NCBI RefSeq assembly: GCF_022539315.1
Contig: NC_066336.1
Coordinates: forward strand, 4,468,600-4,532,599
Source: Serinus canaria
Taxonomy: Eukaryota; Chordata; Aves; Passeriformes; Fringillidae
Length of the DNA: 64,000 bases
Reading direction: 5' to 3'
The translations under genes were made by a program, and so were the position numbers. Below, one piece after another: positions 1 to 11,557 of the stretch (positions within the stretch are counted from its first letter, which is position 1; each line of letters begins with the position of its first letter). The notes beneath the pieces are model-generated. The model did no database searches. It worked only from the letters and a program-made list of their open reading frames with translations, and was not told the origin of the DNA.

Positions 1-1000
1 CCCGCAGCACCCCACGGCGTCTCTGAGCTGTCAGGGAGCTGGCGGGGGCACAAGGTCACAGACCAGTGGCCAGGGATGTCCTTTGTGCCAGTGGCTTTGC
101 TTTGTTCTCCGGGGGTCTTGGGGGAATTCGTGACTCACTGTGGATTCCTGCGAGTCCAGTCATGCTGGAGACGGACTGGGCTGGACTCAGTTCCTTCCTG
201 CGGCGCTCCAGCCTCCAGCTCCGCGTTGCGTGAGCTGCCCAAGGACGCGCTCACAGGAAAAGGCCCTGCCAAGAGCGCTTGGAAGAGGGGCTCCCTGCCG
301 AAGGGGCTCCACAGGACCCTGGTTCAGGCGCCCAGAACACCCCGGGCTCCCGGGGAGGAGGCAGCTCCCGTGCCCGGCGGGATTTGGTGCTCCCCACTTG
401 CCCGGCATGAAGCCCACCCTGGCCGCGGCACCCCCCCTCCCCGTGGGCTCAGCCAGGAGCCCGTGGCCCGTGGCCCGCGGCCGCCCAGGGAACCCGCGGT
501 GCTCCCGTCCTGGCTGCCGTGAGGCATCCTCGAGGAATCCTTTGGCAGCGCCGGGAGATGCTCCCGGCCGGGCAGGGACAGCAGGAGCCCCGCGTGGGCG
601 GCTGAGGTCCCGCAGCAGGTGCTGGGGCCGCGGGGGCACCGAGGCTTGGGGGGCGGCCAAGACCCCCCCGTTGTGGTCCCTGAGCCGTGGCTGGGAGCTG
701 ACAGCCGGGCTGGATCCAAGTGACACCAGCTCCATGCCCTGGGCTGGCCTGGGCTGTCCCTGTCTCAGCTGTGCCCCTGGAAGGGGGAGGAATGCAGCCC
801 CCTCCCCTTCTCTCGGCACACCTGGGCAATGGGGAAGCCCCCCAGGACGGCTCCCCCTGCATGGAGCGGGGGGTGCTGGCCCGGTAGCCGGGACCCCCCA
901 TTTGGCGAGGGCAATGCCGGGGGGCACCGGGAGGGGATCAGGAGCCGGGGACACCCCGGCCCAGCGGGGACAGAGGGGACCACAAGTTCGGGGCTCCTCG
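1..1000. other. GC-rich region upstream of TINAGL1, no gene seen
   Basis: No exon with family similarity is visible on either strand. Long open frames here on both strands come from high GC content and lack recognisable domains or splice structure. In mammals SERINC2 lies on this side of TINAGL1, but none of its exons is recognisable in this stretch. Confidence 0.6.
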
Positions 1001-1019
1001 CTACAGCTCCAGGCCCGAC

Positions 1020-1159
1020 CCCCGCCCCGCTGCGCTCCGCCCCGGGCCGGTCGCGGCTGCGGCGGCGCCTCCCCGCGCCCCCCCGGCCGGGGCGCGGCTA
1101 TAAGGAGCGGCGGGGCCGGCGGCGGCGGGCGCGGGGCGGCGGAGCAGCGGGCGCGGCAG
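1020..1159 (+). promoter_or_regulatory. TINAGL1: TINAGL1 core promoter and non-coding exon 1
   Basis: A CpG-dense block contains a TATA-like TATAAGG at 1099-1105. About 30 bases further on, a short GC-rich stretch ends at 1159 in a good 5' splice site (CAG|GTACGG). I infer transcription start near 1125-1135 and an untranslated first exon ending at 1159, spliced to the ATG exon at 1869. A second near-copy of the same donor context ends at about 1309. The start site is inferred, not demonstrated. Confidence 0.6.
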
Positions 1160-1868
1160 GTACGGGACGGGCTCCGGGGGGACGGGGTGGGGCTGGGGGG
1201 TGCCAGGCAGGAGGAGGGACGGGGGTCCCGCCCCATGAGTTCCGTGAGGGATCCCAGCACCGGACCCTCCACTCCTCTCACGGGGTCTCTTCGCGGCGGG
1301 CGCGGCAGGTACGGCCGGGAACGGGGAGGGGTTCCCACCCCGTGGGATCCTCGTGGGTGCTGCGTGGGTTCCCGGGTCACCCTCCCCGCTTTATCGGGGT
1401 CCCGGGAGTCCCCAGGCTGCAGGCGGGGTGGGCACGGCCGCGGGAGGGAGCCGGCAGGAGGGGGTCCTTCCCCGTGTGCCCCCGGATTGTCCCCACCGGC
1501 CCCTTTTGGGGTCCCCATCACCCCCCGGAGCCCCGCGGGCTGAGACCTGGCAGCTCATCGCACTGCCCGCGGTGGGGACTAGGGGTGGCGTTGGGAAGGG
1601 GCCCCGAGCAGCCCCCCGAGTGTCCCGGGGAGCCCCTTCCCCTGGGGGTTTGGTTTTGGAGCCGGTGGTGAAGGGTTGGGCGGGCACGGGGCTCCTCCGA
1701 GGCCGGGATGCGCAGAGCTGGGGGGAGAGGGTGTTTTGGAGCTCGAGCTGCGTGGTCACAAGGGGAGTTACAAAACCGGAATGTTTTGAGGAGCCTGGGG
1801 AGGGCAGGGTAGGAGCAGCGCCCACCCCGCGGTGGGGCTGGCGTGCCCTCACTGCCCTCCCTCCGCAG

Positions 1869-2191
1869 GTGTGGGGACATGACCGGGGACATGCGGGCCC
1901 TGCTGTGCCTCTGGCTGGTGGCCCAGGTGGCCCAGGTGGCCCTGTCCTCCCGGGTCCGCACCCGCCGGGAGCTGGGGCCCGGGTTGTACCAGCACGGAGT
2001 CTACGACGCGGGCGGCTCCTACTGCCAGCAGCGGGACGTCTGCTGCCACGGCCGCGACGACGGCTGCACCGTGCCCTACCACGACACCCTCTGCTACTGC
2101 GACCTCTTCTGCAACCGCACCGTGTCCGACTGCTGCCCCGACTTCTGGGAATACTGCCTGGGCATCCCGGCGCCCTTCCCCAAAGCCCCAG
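1869..2191 (+). CDS. TINAGL1: TINAGL1 exon 2: start codon, signal peptide, somatomedin-B-like domain
   Basis: The acceptor CCGCAG precedes 1869 and ATG lies at 1879-1881. A second in-frame ATG (residue 5) comes just before the hydrophobic stretch. The exon encodes a leader ([19 protein letters not shown]) and then the dense Cys region, which includes [15 protein letters not shown]; its NRT sequon is a likely N-glycosylation site. The donor is GTGAGG after 2191, phase 1. Confidence 0.93.
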
Positions 2192-5100
2192 GTGAGGCTG
2201 AGGGTGCTGGGAGCCAGCCCATGTGGGGGCTGCATGCTCTGGGTGATGCTGCTGCTGCTGCTCGGGGTGATGGATGTGGCACCCCACGGTCCTGTCCTCA
2301 CTGCAGGGCTGCTCCGGACCCCTCAAAGCTGTGGGAACTCCTGCAGGGTGTTCGGGATGGGGATGGACTCCCTGAAAAAGAGGTGTGGGACCCAAGAGCC
2401 CATTGCCTGGGGAAGGGGCCGCTCCAGCAGTGCCTGCGGGCAGAGCGGGGACGTGAAGGGACATGAGGGGACGCCATCCCAGCTTGCCTGGTCACGTCTG
2501 GGGCAGGCAGATGCTGGCCCTGGCTTAACCCTGCTGGCAGCTGGGGTGGCTGGGGGCGAGGAGGGGGCACGGGCAGCCCCCAGCTCGCAGCACAAGGCTC
2601 TCTCAGAAGTCCCTGCGGAGCAGAGCCAGCTCCCGGGCACAACCGGCCCCTTTATCCCTGTCCCGCCAGGCTGAGCACATTTAACCCTCCCGGCGCCGAG
2701 CCAGCCCCGCTCCCACCCTGCACCCACTGACCCCCAGCAGAATTTTGGGGTGCCGAGGTGCAGCCGGGCCCCAGCCTGGATTTAAGAACCTCGTTGATTT
2801 TCCCTTCGGTTTGCACCCCCGGGAATTTGGGGGGCTGGTGGGACCCCAAGCACTCACCAGGGGCTCTCCCATTCCCATGCAGGCTGTGCCCGTGCCGGGC
2901 TCAATTATCCCACGGGAGCCACGTACCGGGAGAACTGCAACCTGTGGTGAGTCAATGCAATGTGGGCACCTGCGGCATGTCACCAGCATGTCACCAGAGG
3001 AAGGTGTCATGGTCCTGTGGGCCTCAGAGAGCGAGGCCCGAGCTGGGTGGTGGGAGCTGCTGCCAAAATGCCTTTGCTCCAACAAATTCGGAGCCAAGGG
3101 CCTTGAGCCGCTCCCAAGTTTCAGCGCATGCCTGCGTGGGAGCCGCTCGCCCCGGCGCTGCCCAGGGGGGTTTTGGCCATGCTGGTCCCAGCCCAGCTTG
3201 CCCAAGCCTGACGGGACACCGGGGCAGCCGCGGGATTCCGTGCCAGCCGTGCCTCCCGCTGGGCAGCTCGGGGCTGGAGCAGCGGGGGGTTAACTGGGAA
3301 TACTGGTGTTAGTGTACTGGTATTACTGGCATGCGGAGGTGGGGATGGGGAAGCTGCCGGAGACGAGGATTGCAGCCCGAGGGGCGATGCGGCAGATAAC
3401 GGGAAATCAAAGGCAGCGTCTGGGGCGTGTGCGAGGGCAGGGGCACGTGTGGGAACATGTGTGTGCGCCGGGGCTGCAGGTGAAAAGCCAGCCCGAGCCT
3501 CCCCGCAGCTCTGGGGCAGCCCGGAGTTTCTCGCGGATCGCGGCACGGAGCACTCAGGGATGGAGGGTGTCACCATTCACCGGGGAGTGTCAATGTCCCC
3601 AAGCCACGCAGGTCACCTCTCTGCTGCCGGGGGAGAATTTCTGACCCACCAGCGCCAGGGAGGGGGCAAATCTTCCCTTCCAAACCTTCCTCCCCCACGC
3701 TTGGTGCCTGGAGAAGAGGAATTTCTGCAGCATCACCCCCTCCCCTGTCCCTGCCGGGGTCCTGCTGGGAGGTGGCAGGGGACAAAACGCATGAGGGGAT
3801 GACACAGGGTGCGGGTACCCAGCTGGTGGCACCCTGAGGTGCTCCCAAGTCCTCAGGTGTCACACAGAGCGCCGGGAGCGCTCAGGGAAGGCTGGAATCC
3901 AGGTGCTGCCGGCAGGATTGGGATGGGGGTGTCTGGCGGGACACGGCCGCGGCCTCGCTCAGCTCCATAAAAGGGAAATGTGCCGGGATCTGGGCAGGAG
4001 GGAGCATGCCAAGCATTGCTCACTGCACGGGGGGAGCACAGCCCGGGGCTCCCCAGGGGACCCGCCACACCCCCAGAGCCCCCCCCGGCCCGCCCGTCCC
4101 CGTGGAGTGACCTGGTCACTGTGGGTCACCCATGGGGACAGCCAGCCCCGACCCCCGGCCCCGGGCTGCTGTCCAAGCCCCTCTCTGATGTCTGCAGCCC
4201 TGGCAGCTTTTCAGCTGATTTTCTGTCCCATGGCCTGGCTGCCCTCGGGGCTCCTGCGGGGGTTGGGGCAGGGGGGGACAGCTCCCAGGGCCACCCAGAG
4301 GTCACTCAGGGTCACCCAAAGGCCACTCGGGGTCACCCAGAGGGCTGCCCACGGCTTCACCCCACTGTAAGGTGCCAAGCTCTGGTGACCCCCTAACAAG
4401 GGGCAGCGCCCACTCAGGGTCCCCCTGGTGACGCTGGGGACATAATTTCTCACCGACTGTCCCCTCTGCAGCACCTGCGGGCCGGGCGGGCAGTGGCAGT
4501 GCGAGGACCACGCCTGCCTGATGGATGGGGAGCTAATCGATGCCATCAACAGGGGCAATTACGGGTAAGGACCGGACACCGCGAGGGTGGCACCGGGACG
4601 CTTCACCCCTCGGTGCTTTTCGGGGTGACCCCTGAGCCGTGTCCCCTCTTCGCCCGCAGCTGGAGAGCCGCCAACTACAGCCAGTTCTGGGGGATGACCC
4701 TGGAGGATGGGATCCGGCACCGCCTGGGCACCTTCCGTCCCTCTCCCACCGTCATGAACATGAACGAGATGCACGTGAGTCCCCCCGGGGGGGGAAACTG
4801 AGGCACGCCCAGTGATCCCCCATGGCTGGGAAGGGGCTCCCAGATGGGGGGCGGGGGGAGGCAGGGCAGCCCTCGTGTTTGGAGACAGCAGCTCAGCAAA
4901 TTCCCCCGGACAATCCCCGGGCTGCCAGTGTTGTTTTTTCCCCCTCTCCTCCGTGTTCGTTTCCCATCGGAACGGCGGCCCCGCCGCTGCTGACTCAGCA
5001 GAGCCGCCTGCTCCCTCTCTTTGCCTCTGCCCGCACCCAAACCCGGGCTGGGCACCCCCCGGGGGTCCCTGGGGGGCTGGCAGAGCTTGATGCCCGCCCA

Positions 5101-8100
5101 CCCCACGCTCCGGAGCCCGAGGTTTAATTTTAGAGGCGCTTCCTGCTCTGGGAGAAGCCGGGCACTTGTGGCCGTGTCCTCCCCAGGAAGGCCAGGGCGG
5201 GGGCACTGTCCCTGCTCCAGGGAGGAAAGGCAGGGCCAGAGGCCACCCCGAGGGGCTGTGTCACCCAGAGCTGTCCCCTCGGGGTGGCCACCGAGGGCCT
5301 TGCTGGGCTCTGGGATGGGACACTGGGTGCTGGTGTTCTCTAAAGAGCTGCTGGGGCTGTGGAGCCCAAATTTAGGGGAAATTGAGGGGTGTGGCCCTTC
5401 TGGGATAAAGGTGAACCCAAATCTTTGTCACTCAGAGTATGTCCCTGTCCTGAGGGGTCTCACAGTGAGGTTGGGGGACACAAAACCTGGGTGGGGACAC
5501 TGCTCAGAGGATGGCTGGGATGGCAGGAGGAGCTGGGGGGTCCCGCTGGGCTGAGCCCCCCCATCTCTGCCCCGCAGATGAACATGGACTCCAACGAGGT
5601 GCTGCCGCGTCACTTCGATGCCGCCGCGAAGTGGCCCGGGATGATCCACGAGCCCCTGGACCAGGGCAACTGCGCGGGCTCCTGGGCCTTCTCCACGGCC
5701 GGTGAGGGGCGGCGGGGCGGGGACAGCGGGGACAGGGGGGACAGGGGCGGGACCGCCTCCCCCTGAGCTGTGGGGACAGAGGGGACAGGGACGGAGCCGC
5801 CTCCCCCTGAGCTGTGGGGACAGAGGGGACAGGGACGGAGCCGCCTCCCCCTGAGCTGTGGGGACAGCAGGGACAGAGGGGACAGGGGCGGAGCCGCCTC
5901 CCCCTGAGCTGCGGGGACAGAGGGGACAGGGACGGAGCCGCCTCCCCCTGAGCTGCCGCTCCTCCCCAGCCGTGGCCTCGGACCGCATCTCCATCCACTC
6001 CATGGGCCACATGACCCCCGCGCTGTCCCCGCAAAACCTCCTGTCCTGTGACACCCGCAACCAGCGTGGCTGCAGCGGGGGGCGCCTGGACGGAGCCTGG
6101 TGGTACCTGCGCAGGAGGGGGTGAGTGGGGTAATGGGATGATGGGATAATGGGATAATGATGGGATGGGATGGGATGGGATGGGATGGGATGGGATGGGA
6201 TGGGATGGGATGGGATGGGATGGGATGGGATGGGATGGGATGGGATGGGATGGGATGGGATGGGGGACTGGGGCTGCTCTGGAGGTTTGGGGTTCTGGCC
6301 ACCTGGGAAGAGCCCAGGAGATCCCCATGCTCATCCTGTGCCTTGGACAGCTGGGGAATGAGGGCTGCCAGGGCAGGATGGACAGTGGGGTTTGGGATTG
6401 CGATGGGACTGGGGATCAGAGTAGAGATGGGAGTGGGGTTTGGGGTGAAGATGGAAGTGGGGATTGGGATGGGGATGAGAGTGGATTTTGGGATGGGAAT
6501 TGGAAGAGGGATTTGCTGTGGAGATGGAGAATAGGTTCGATACAGGGATAGGACTGGAAGTTCAGTTTGGGATGGGGATGGGAGTGTGGTTTGGGATGAG
6601 GATGGAGCCGGTCCTTCCCCTCCCACATCCCTGTCCCTGCACGCAGGGTGGTGACAGACGAGTGCTACCCGTTCACGAGCCAGCAGAGCCCGCCCGCGGC
6701 TCAGCCCTGCATGATGCACAGCCGCTCCACGGGCCGGGGCAAGCGACAGGCGACAGCGCGCTGCCCCAACCCCCAGACCCACTCCAACGAGATCTACCAG
6801 TCCACCCCCGCCTACCGCCTCTCCTCCAGCGTGAGCGCCGGGCCCGGGGGCGGAGCGGGAGCCCTTTGGAGCGGGAAGGGGCTTGGCTCGGGCTGCTTTA
6901 CCTGGGAAAACCGAGGTTGGGAATGCGGCTGGGAAAGCCCCGCTGCGGAGCCCGCGGGGAGCGGCTCCTCCACAGCAGCCGCCTGTGGGTGCTGGAGCAG
7001 CTCTGCTGCATCCCTGGGGGTGGGGAGGGCAGTGCTGGGGGTCCCGGCCCCGCTGCCACCCGGTGCCACCCGGTGCCACCCTGTTCTGTGCTTGCAGGAG
7101 AAGGAGATCATGAAGGAGCTTCTGGAGAACGGCCCCGTGCAAGGTACGGAGCTGGCTGGGACAGCCCTCTGTGCACCCCAAAAGGTTGGGGGAACAAAGT
7201 AGGGAGGGAAAACCTCTCTGTCAGGGCTGGGGGAGCTGTCGTGACAGCCAGAACCCCCCTCAGCTTCTCCCCCTGCGTGCCCGGGCAGTGCTGCCCCAGT
7301 GCCCGTCACGCTGCCCACCCCAGCAGGCACCGGGTTGCTCATTAACTCCTGAGATTTAATCACCGCCTTGGCAGCTGCGTTTGTTTAACTTTATTTGTGC
7401 TTTTTGAAACCTCCTCGGAGCGTGGTTGTATCGCCCCGGGGAGGCTCCGGCTGCCGCCTCCCCTCCCGCTGGGAATGCGACGCCCCCGCACCCCTCTGTA
7501 CCCAGAGGGGACACAGAGCCCTTCCTGGGGACAGCGGCAGTGTCCCCAAAGCCTCTGGCCCTCCCCGCAGCCATCCTGGAGGTGCACGAGGATTTCTTCA
7601 TGTACAAGAGCGGGATCTATCGGCACACGCCCGTGGCCGAGGGGAAGGGGCCGAAGCACCAGAGGCACGGGACCCACTCGGTGAAAATCACCGGGTAGGT
7701 GTGGGGGTGGCCTGGGGGGGCTCAGAGCGTTGGTCAGGGTGGGAAAAATGTTCCCTTTGGGCGTCCCCGAGCTGGGAAAGGAAGCAGGGAGGGGAATGGT
7801 GGCACAAGTGGCAGCAGTGCGGTGCTCAGTACCTGGAAGAGGGGGGGGTTTGGAGGTGCAGACCCCCGGGGAGGGGGGGAATCTGCCCTGTGTCCGTGTT
7901 TCCTTCCTCCTGCCGTGGCTAAATATTCCTGCCCTTATTCCGGGAGCGGATGTCCCAACCTCGGTCTGGCCCTGGGGAGGTGACAGGGGCAGGAAATGAG
8001 CAGGGTTAGCCCCACCCCGTGCCCCAATCCCACCACGGTGCTGGGTGTGGGGACCCCACAGTCTGGGGGTGCTTGGGGACCCCACAGTCTGAGGGTGCTT

Positions 8101-8467
8101 GGGGACCCCACAGTCTGGGGATGCTTGGGGACCCCTCCTCACTGTTCTGTCCCACTGCAGGTGGGGAGAGGAGCAGCTGCCTGATGGCCAGACCCAAAAA
8201 TACTGGGTGAGTTTGGGGAGGGGGCTCAGCCAAGGGGTGCTGCCGCTTCCCCTCACCCCTGTGGGGTCCGGCTTGGCTTTGTGGGGGGGGTCACCACTCT
8301 GAGTGTGTCCCCTGTCCCCTCTGCAGACGGCGGCCAACTCGTGGGGCACGGCGTGGGGCGAGGGCGGCCACTTTCGCATCGCCCGCGGCGTCAACGAGTG
8401 CGAGGTGGAGACTTTCGTGGTGGGGGTGTGGGGCCGTGTCAGCATGGAGGACATGCCCCACAAGTGA
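1879..8467 (+). CDS. TINAGL1: TINAGL1, tubulointerstitial nephritis antigen-like 1 (11 coding exons, 466 aa)
   Basis: Secreted matricellular glycoprotein that binds laminin, integrins and growth-factor receptors. Coding exons: 1879-2191, 2883-2946, 4472-4564, 4660-4774, 5578-5701, 5970-6120, 6647-6830, 7098-7143, 7571-7694, 8161-8206, 8327-8467. All junctions are GT-AG and the sum (1,401 nt) is in frame; human is 467 aa. Residues 1-24 form a signal peptide. A somatomedin-B-like Cys cluster spans about 47-95, a Cys-rich module about 105-147, and a cathepsin-B-like C1A domain about 205-465. The catalytic Cys is replaced by Ser230 (CAGSW), while His399 and Asn424 remain, so it is a pseudoprotease, as known for the family. 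Met5 is an alternative start. Exon 2 begins at 1869. The assignment is secure. Confidence 0.95.
5578..5701 (+). CDS. TINAGL1: TINAGL1 exon with the Ser-substituted catalytic site
   Basis: Encodes the start of the papain-like domain, including [17 protein letters not shown]. In active cathepsins the residue before Trp is the nucleophilic Cys; here TCC at 5680-5682 encodes Ser230. This agrees with what is known for TINAGL1/TIN-ag and shows that the avian copy is also non-proteolytic. Confidence 0.93.
5750..5957 (+). repeat. Intronic minisatellite, about 44-bp unit, 4-5 copies
   Basis: The motif GCCGCCTCCCCCTGAGCTG recurs near 5752, 5796, 5840, 5893 and 5937, separated by GGGGACAG-rich stretches. 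It fills most of the intron between the TINAGL1 exons ending at 5701 and starting at 5970. Confidence 0.8.
6126..6264 (+). repeat. Pentanucleotide (TGGGA)n microsatellite
   Basis: From about 6161 to 6264 the unit TGGGA is repeated about 21 times without interruption, preceded by imperfect GGGATAA units. A degenerate GGGATGGGGATGAGAG continuation runs to about 6600. It lies in a TINAGL1 intron; the G-runs could form quadruplexes on the sense strand. Confidence 0.95.
8049..8138 (+). repeat. 34-bp tandem repeat, 3 copies
   Basis: The sequence GGGGACCCCACAGTCTG recurs three times at about 34-bp spacing in the intron just before the exon at 8161. Copies differ by one or two bases. Confidence 0.85.
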
Positions 8468-9420
8468 GCCCCCCGATGTCCCTGTGTCCCCAGCGCGGCC
8501 CCGCCCAGCTCACAGCACGCTGGGCCAGGGGCTGGCACTGTCCCCTGTGTCCCCCTAACCGGGGGCTGGCGCTGTCCCCGTGTCCCCATGGCCAGGGGCT
8601 GGCGCTGACCCCCGTGTGCCCATGGACAGGGGCTGGCGCTGTCCCCTGTGTCCCCATGGCCGGGGGCCGGCGCTGTCCCCTGTGTCCCCTAGCCGGGGGC
8701 TGGCGCTGTCCCCTGTGTCCCCCAGCAGTGGGCTGGTGCTGTCCCCTGTGTCCCCTAGCCGGGGGCTGGCGCTGTCCCCTGTGTCCCCCTGCCGGGGGCT
8801 GCGTGTCCCCGCGGTGCTGACACAGCGGCCGGGGGCAGTGGGCCGTGCGAGGGGGTTGCCCCGGGGGCTGTTCCCGTCTCCCATGGGATTTTCCCGCTAA
8901 TCCCCCCGCCCCGGGCTCGGCTGGGCTGCGGTGCCAGCGGGGGCTCTTCAAAGGCAGCTGCACCCCCCTCCCCATCCCGGCTGGGGTTGTGGGATTCCCC
9001 CCTCCCCTTTTCCCAGTGGGGGGGACCCCCGTATTCCTGCCCCTCCCGTCCTGGCCCCAGCAGCTCCCCCCAGCAGGGCAGTGCTGGAGATGGGGGTGAA
9101 ATAACCCAGCGGGGGGGTCCCCTGAGCCCCCAGGGCTGGTGTCGCCAGGATGGGGTCCCCACCGTCCCCCCCCCCCCCCAGCCCGTCCCTATGGTGCTAT
9201 GGCCCTGCCACCCCCCTGGGGGACAGCAGGGACAAGGGAGGGCTCAGCCCCGTGGTGTCCCCGTCCTGGGGGGGGCCACAAGTGGGGTCCACGCAGCCAG
9301 CACAGCCCGGGACCCCCCCCCCTCCACCCCAACCCAAGGGCTGTACTTTTAAGACTGTTTTTTTGTATTTATTTTGCTTTTTATTGTTTGTAAATAAAGT
9401 TATGGAAGCCTCAGAGCCCA
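8468..9420 (+). other. TINAGL1: TINAGL1 3' untranslated region with poly(A) signal
   Basis: The UTR follows the TGA at 8465-8467. A canonical AATAAA is at 9393-9398, after a T-rich stretch, so cleavage is expected near 9410-9420. Positions 8526-8810 hold about eight copies of a 34-35-bp GGGGCTGGCGCTGTCCCC-type repeat. Confidence 0.85.
8526..8810 (+). repeat. 34-35-bp minisatellite inside the TINAGL1 3'UTR
   Basis: About eight copies of a unit containing GGCGCTGTCCCCTGTGTCC follow the stop codon within 60 bases. Copies differ by single substitutions. Because the array would be transcribed into the mRNA, it could affect RNA folding or length polymorphism. Confidence 0.85.
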
Positions 9421-10005
9421 GAGGGTGCACTCAGTGCTCGGAGGGGGACACGTGGCCCCTGTCACCCCCGTCTGGGGGGCCCAGCGTGGCCTCGGGAAGG
9501 GCTGGGGGGGTGAGATAAGGTCCCGCTCATTGTCCACCTTCCGGCCCCGCCGCTCCGGTCACCGCGGCCAGCGCTGGCCACGCCGCGGGCACGCGCAGCC
9601 ACTCCGGGCCACCGCGGCCGGGGGGGTCACCAGGGCCACCTGTGCCACCGCGGCCAGCTGTGCCACCGCACCCGACTGTGCCACCACAGCCGGGTATCGC
9701 CACCACAGCCGCCGTGCAGCTGGGTGTGCCACCACGGCCAAATGTGCCACCGCAAGCGCCACCAGAGTGAGATGTGCCACCACATCCACGCGTGTCCCCA
9801 CACCGCCCGTGTCCCCGCAGCCACCCCGCGCCATGCCTGGGGTGGCGCTGGGGCTGTTGTCGCCTTTTCCAAAGGCCTGCACTCCTGGCGGCCCCTGTCC
9901 CTTTCCATGTCCCCTCCCTCGGTCACCCCGGGTCCCCAAGCAGGGGACACTCGCGGGGTGGAGGGCGGTGCCACCTGGTGGTGGCTGCCTGCAACTGCAG
10001 GGATG
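9420..10005. other. Intergenic GC-rich stretch with short GCCACC repeats
   Basis: No gene is seen. Positions 9590-9800 hold irregular TGTGCCACCGC/GCCACCACAGCC repeats. The rest is GC-rich unique sequence downstream of the TINAGL1 poly(A) site. Confidence 0.6.
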
Positions 10006-10009
10006 GGGG

Positions 10010-10701
10010 CATACATTTATTTATTTATTGTTTATTTATTTATTCATTTTAAAAACATGTAAAAATAATATCTCTATTATGTACAGATAGAGATATAGAT
10101 GAGTATAGATATGTCTGCATATATATCTAGATATATATATATACATGTGCCTGTTTGTGTTCAGACGTGAACACCACCCCATATATAGTATATATATATA
10201 TATATATATTTATCTATATATGTCTATATTTATCTATATATGTCTATATATATCTCTCTGTGTGTATATATACCTGTATATAAATATATATATATATAAA
10301 AATATATATATGTATATGCAAAAAACCACCCTGTATATATTTTATATCTGTAGATATGTACATGTAACCACACCCATTTAATATCTATAACATAGACTAT
10401 AGAATATAGACTATATAATATATATTATATACAACATAATATAATATATAACATATTTTATATAATATATAGTGTATAGTATATAGTATATATTGTATAT
10501 ATGTATTTACATATACATATGTGTATATATATATATAAACACATGCCTTTATATATTTACATATATATACACATACAATTTTTATATGTTTATGTGTATC
10601 TATATATATGTACATGTATGTATATGTATTAAAAATGCCTGTATATATATTTATAATTAAAAATATGCATATATATACACACCTATATATATGTACACAA
10701 G

Positions 10702-10743
<42 letters not shown>

Positions 10744-10995
10744 CCTACACACCTGTATGTATGTATACATGTAAATATACAAAAAATATATATCATGCAG
10801 GTATGTGTTTTTAAATATATTTATATGTATTTTATATACTTTTTACATATATGTATTTTATATTTTATAGATAGCATATAAAATATATTAAAATACATAT
10901 ATGGATGTATAAAATATATTCCATCTATAAAACATATATTTCTATTTTTGATAAATGTATGCATACATATAAATATATTTATATGTATTTACAGC
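10010..10995. repeat. AT-rich, TATA-rich low-complexity block of about 1 kb
   Basis: The block begins with TTTATTTATT repeats and passes into long imperfect (TA)n, (TATG)n and TATACA runs, including a pure TA tract near 10711-10740. Composition changes abruptly at both ends from GC-rich flanks. Open frames inside it (Tyr/Ile-rich) are repeat artefacts. It sits where mammals carry HCRTR1. Confidence 0.9.
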
Positions 10996-11160
10996 CCCCT
11001 GCCCCTCTGCCTCAAGCCCAAGCAGGGCTGAGCTCTGACTCAACAGAAATATTGGAAATGCTCAGGGGAAAATATCCTTGGAATGCTCGGGGATGGTTGG
11101 GAACAGCCAGTCCTGCCCAGGGCTGGAAAACACCGAGGTCATGGAGAAAACACCGAGCCT

Positions 11161-11557
11161 GGGCTCCTCCTGCTGCTCCCAGACCTTTTAACCTTTTATT
11201 CCCTAGGAATTCCTCCAAATCTCTCGGAGATTCCTCAGGGTGGGTTCCAGCCTCATCCTGGGCTCCTCCTGCTGCTCCCAGACCTTTAACCTTTTATTCC
11301 CTAGGAATTCCTCCAAATCTCTCGGAGATTCCTCAGGGTGGGTTCCAGCCTCATCCTGGGCTCCTCCTGCTGCTCCCAGACCTTTTAACCTTTTATTCCC
11401 TAGGAATTCCTCCAAATCTCTCGGAGATTCCTCAGGGTGGGTTCCAGCCTCATCCTGGGCTCCTCCTGCTGCTCCCAGACCTTTTAACCTTTTATTCCCT
11501 AGGAATTCCTCCAAATCTCTCGGAGATTCCTCAGGGTGGGTTCCAGCCTCATCGCTT
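11161..11557. repeat. 99-bp tandem repeat, four copies
   Basis: Copies begin with GGGCTCCTCC at 11161, 11260, 11358 and 11457, spaced 99, 98 and 99 bp. The copies are nearly identical. Each contains CCCTAGGAATTCC and a small inverted repeat around CTCTCGGAG. The array lies about 220 bp beyond the PEF1 3' end. It is open in some frames only because the unit is a multiple of three. Confidence 0.93.

Noticed and set aside
140..1543. Open frame of 467 codons on the plus strand, with another of 444 codons on the opposite strand
   Set aside because: Both are products of high GC content. Neither has domain similarity, both are Pro/Arg/Gly-rich, and they overlap the TINAGL1 promoter and first intron.
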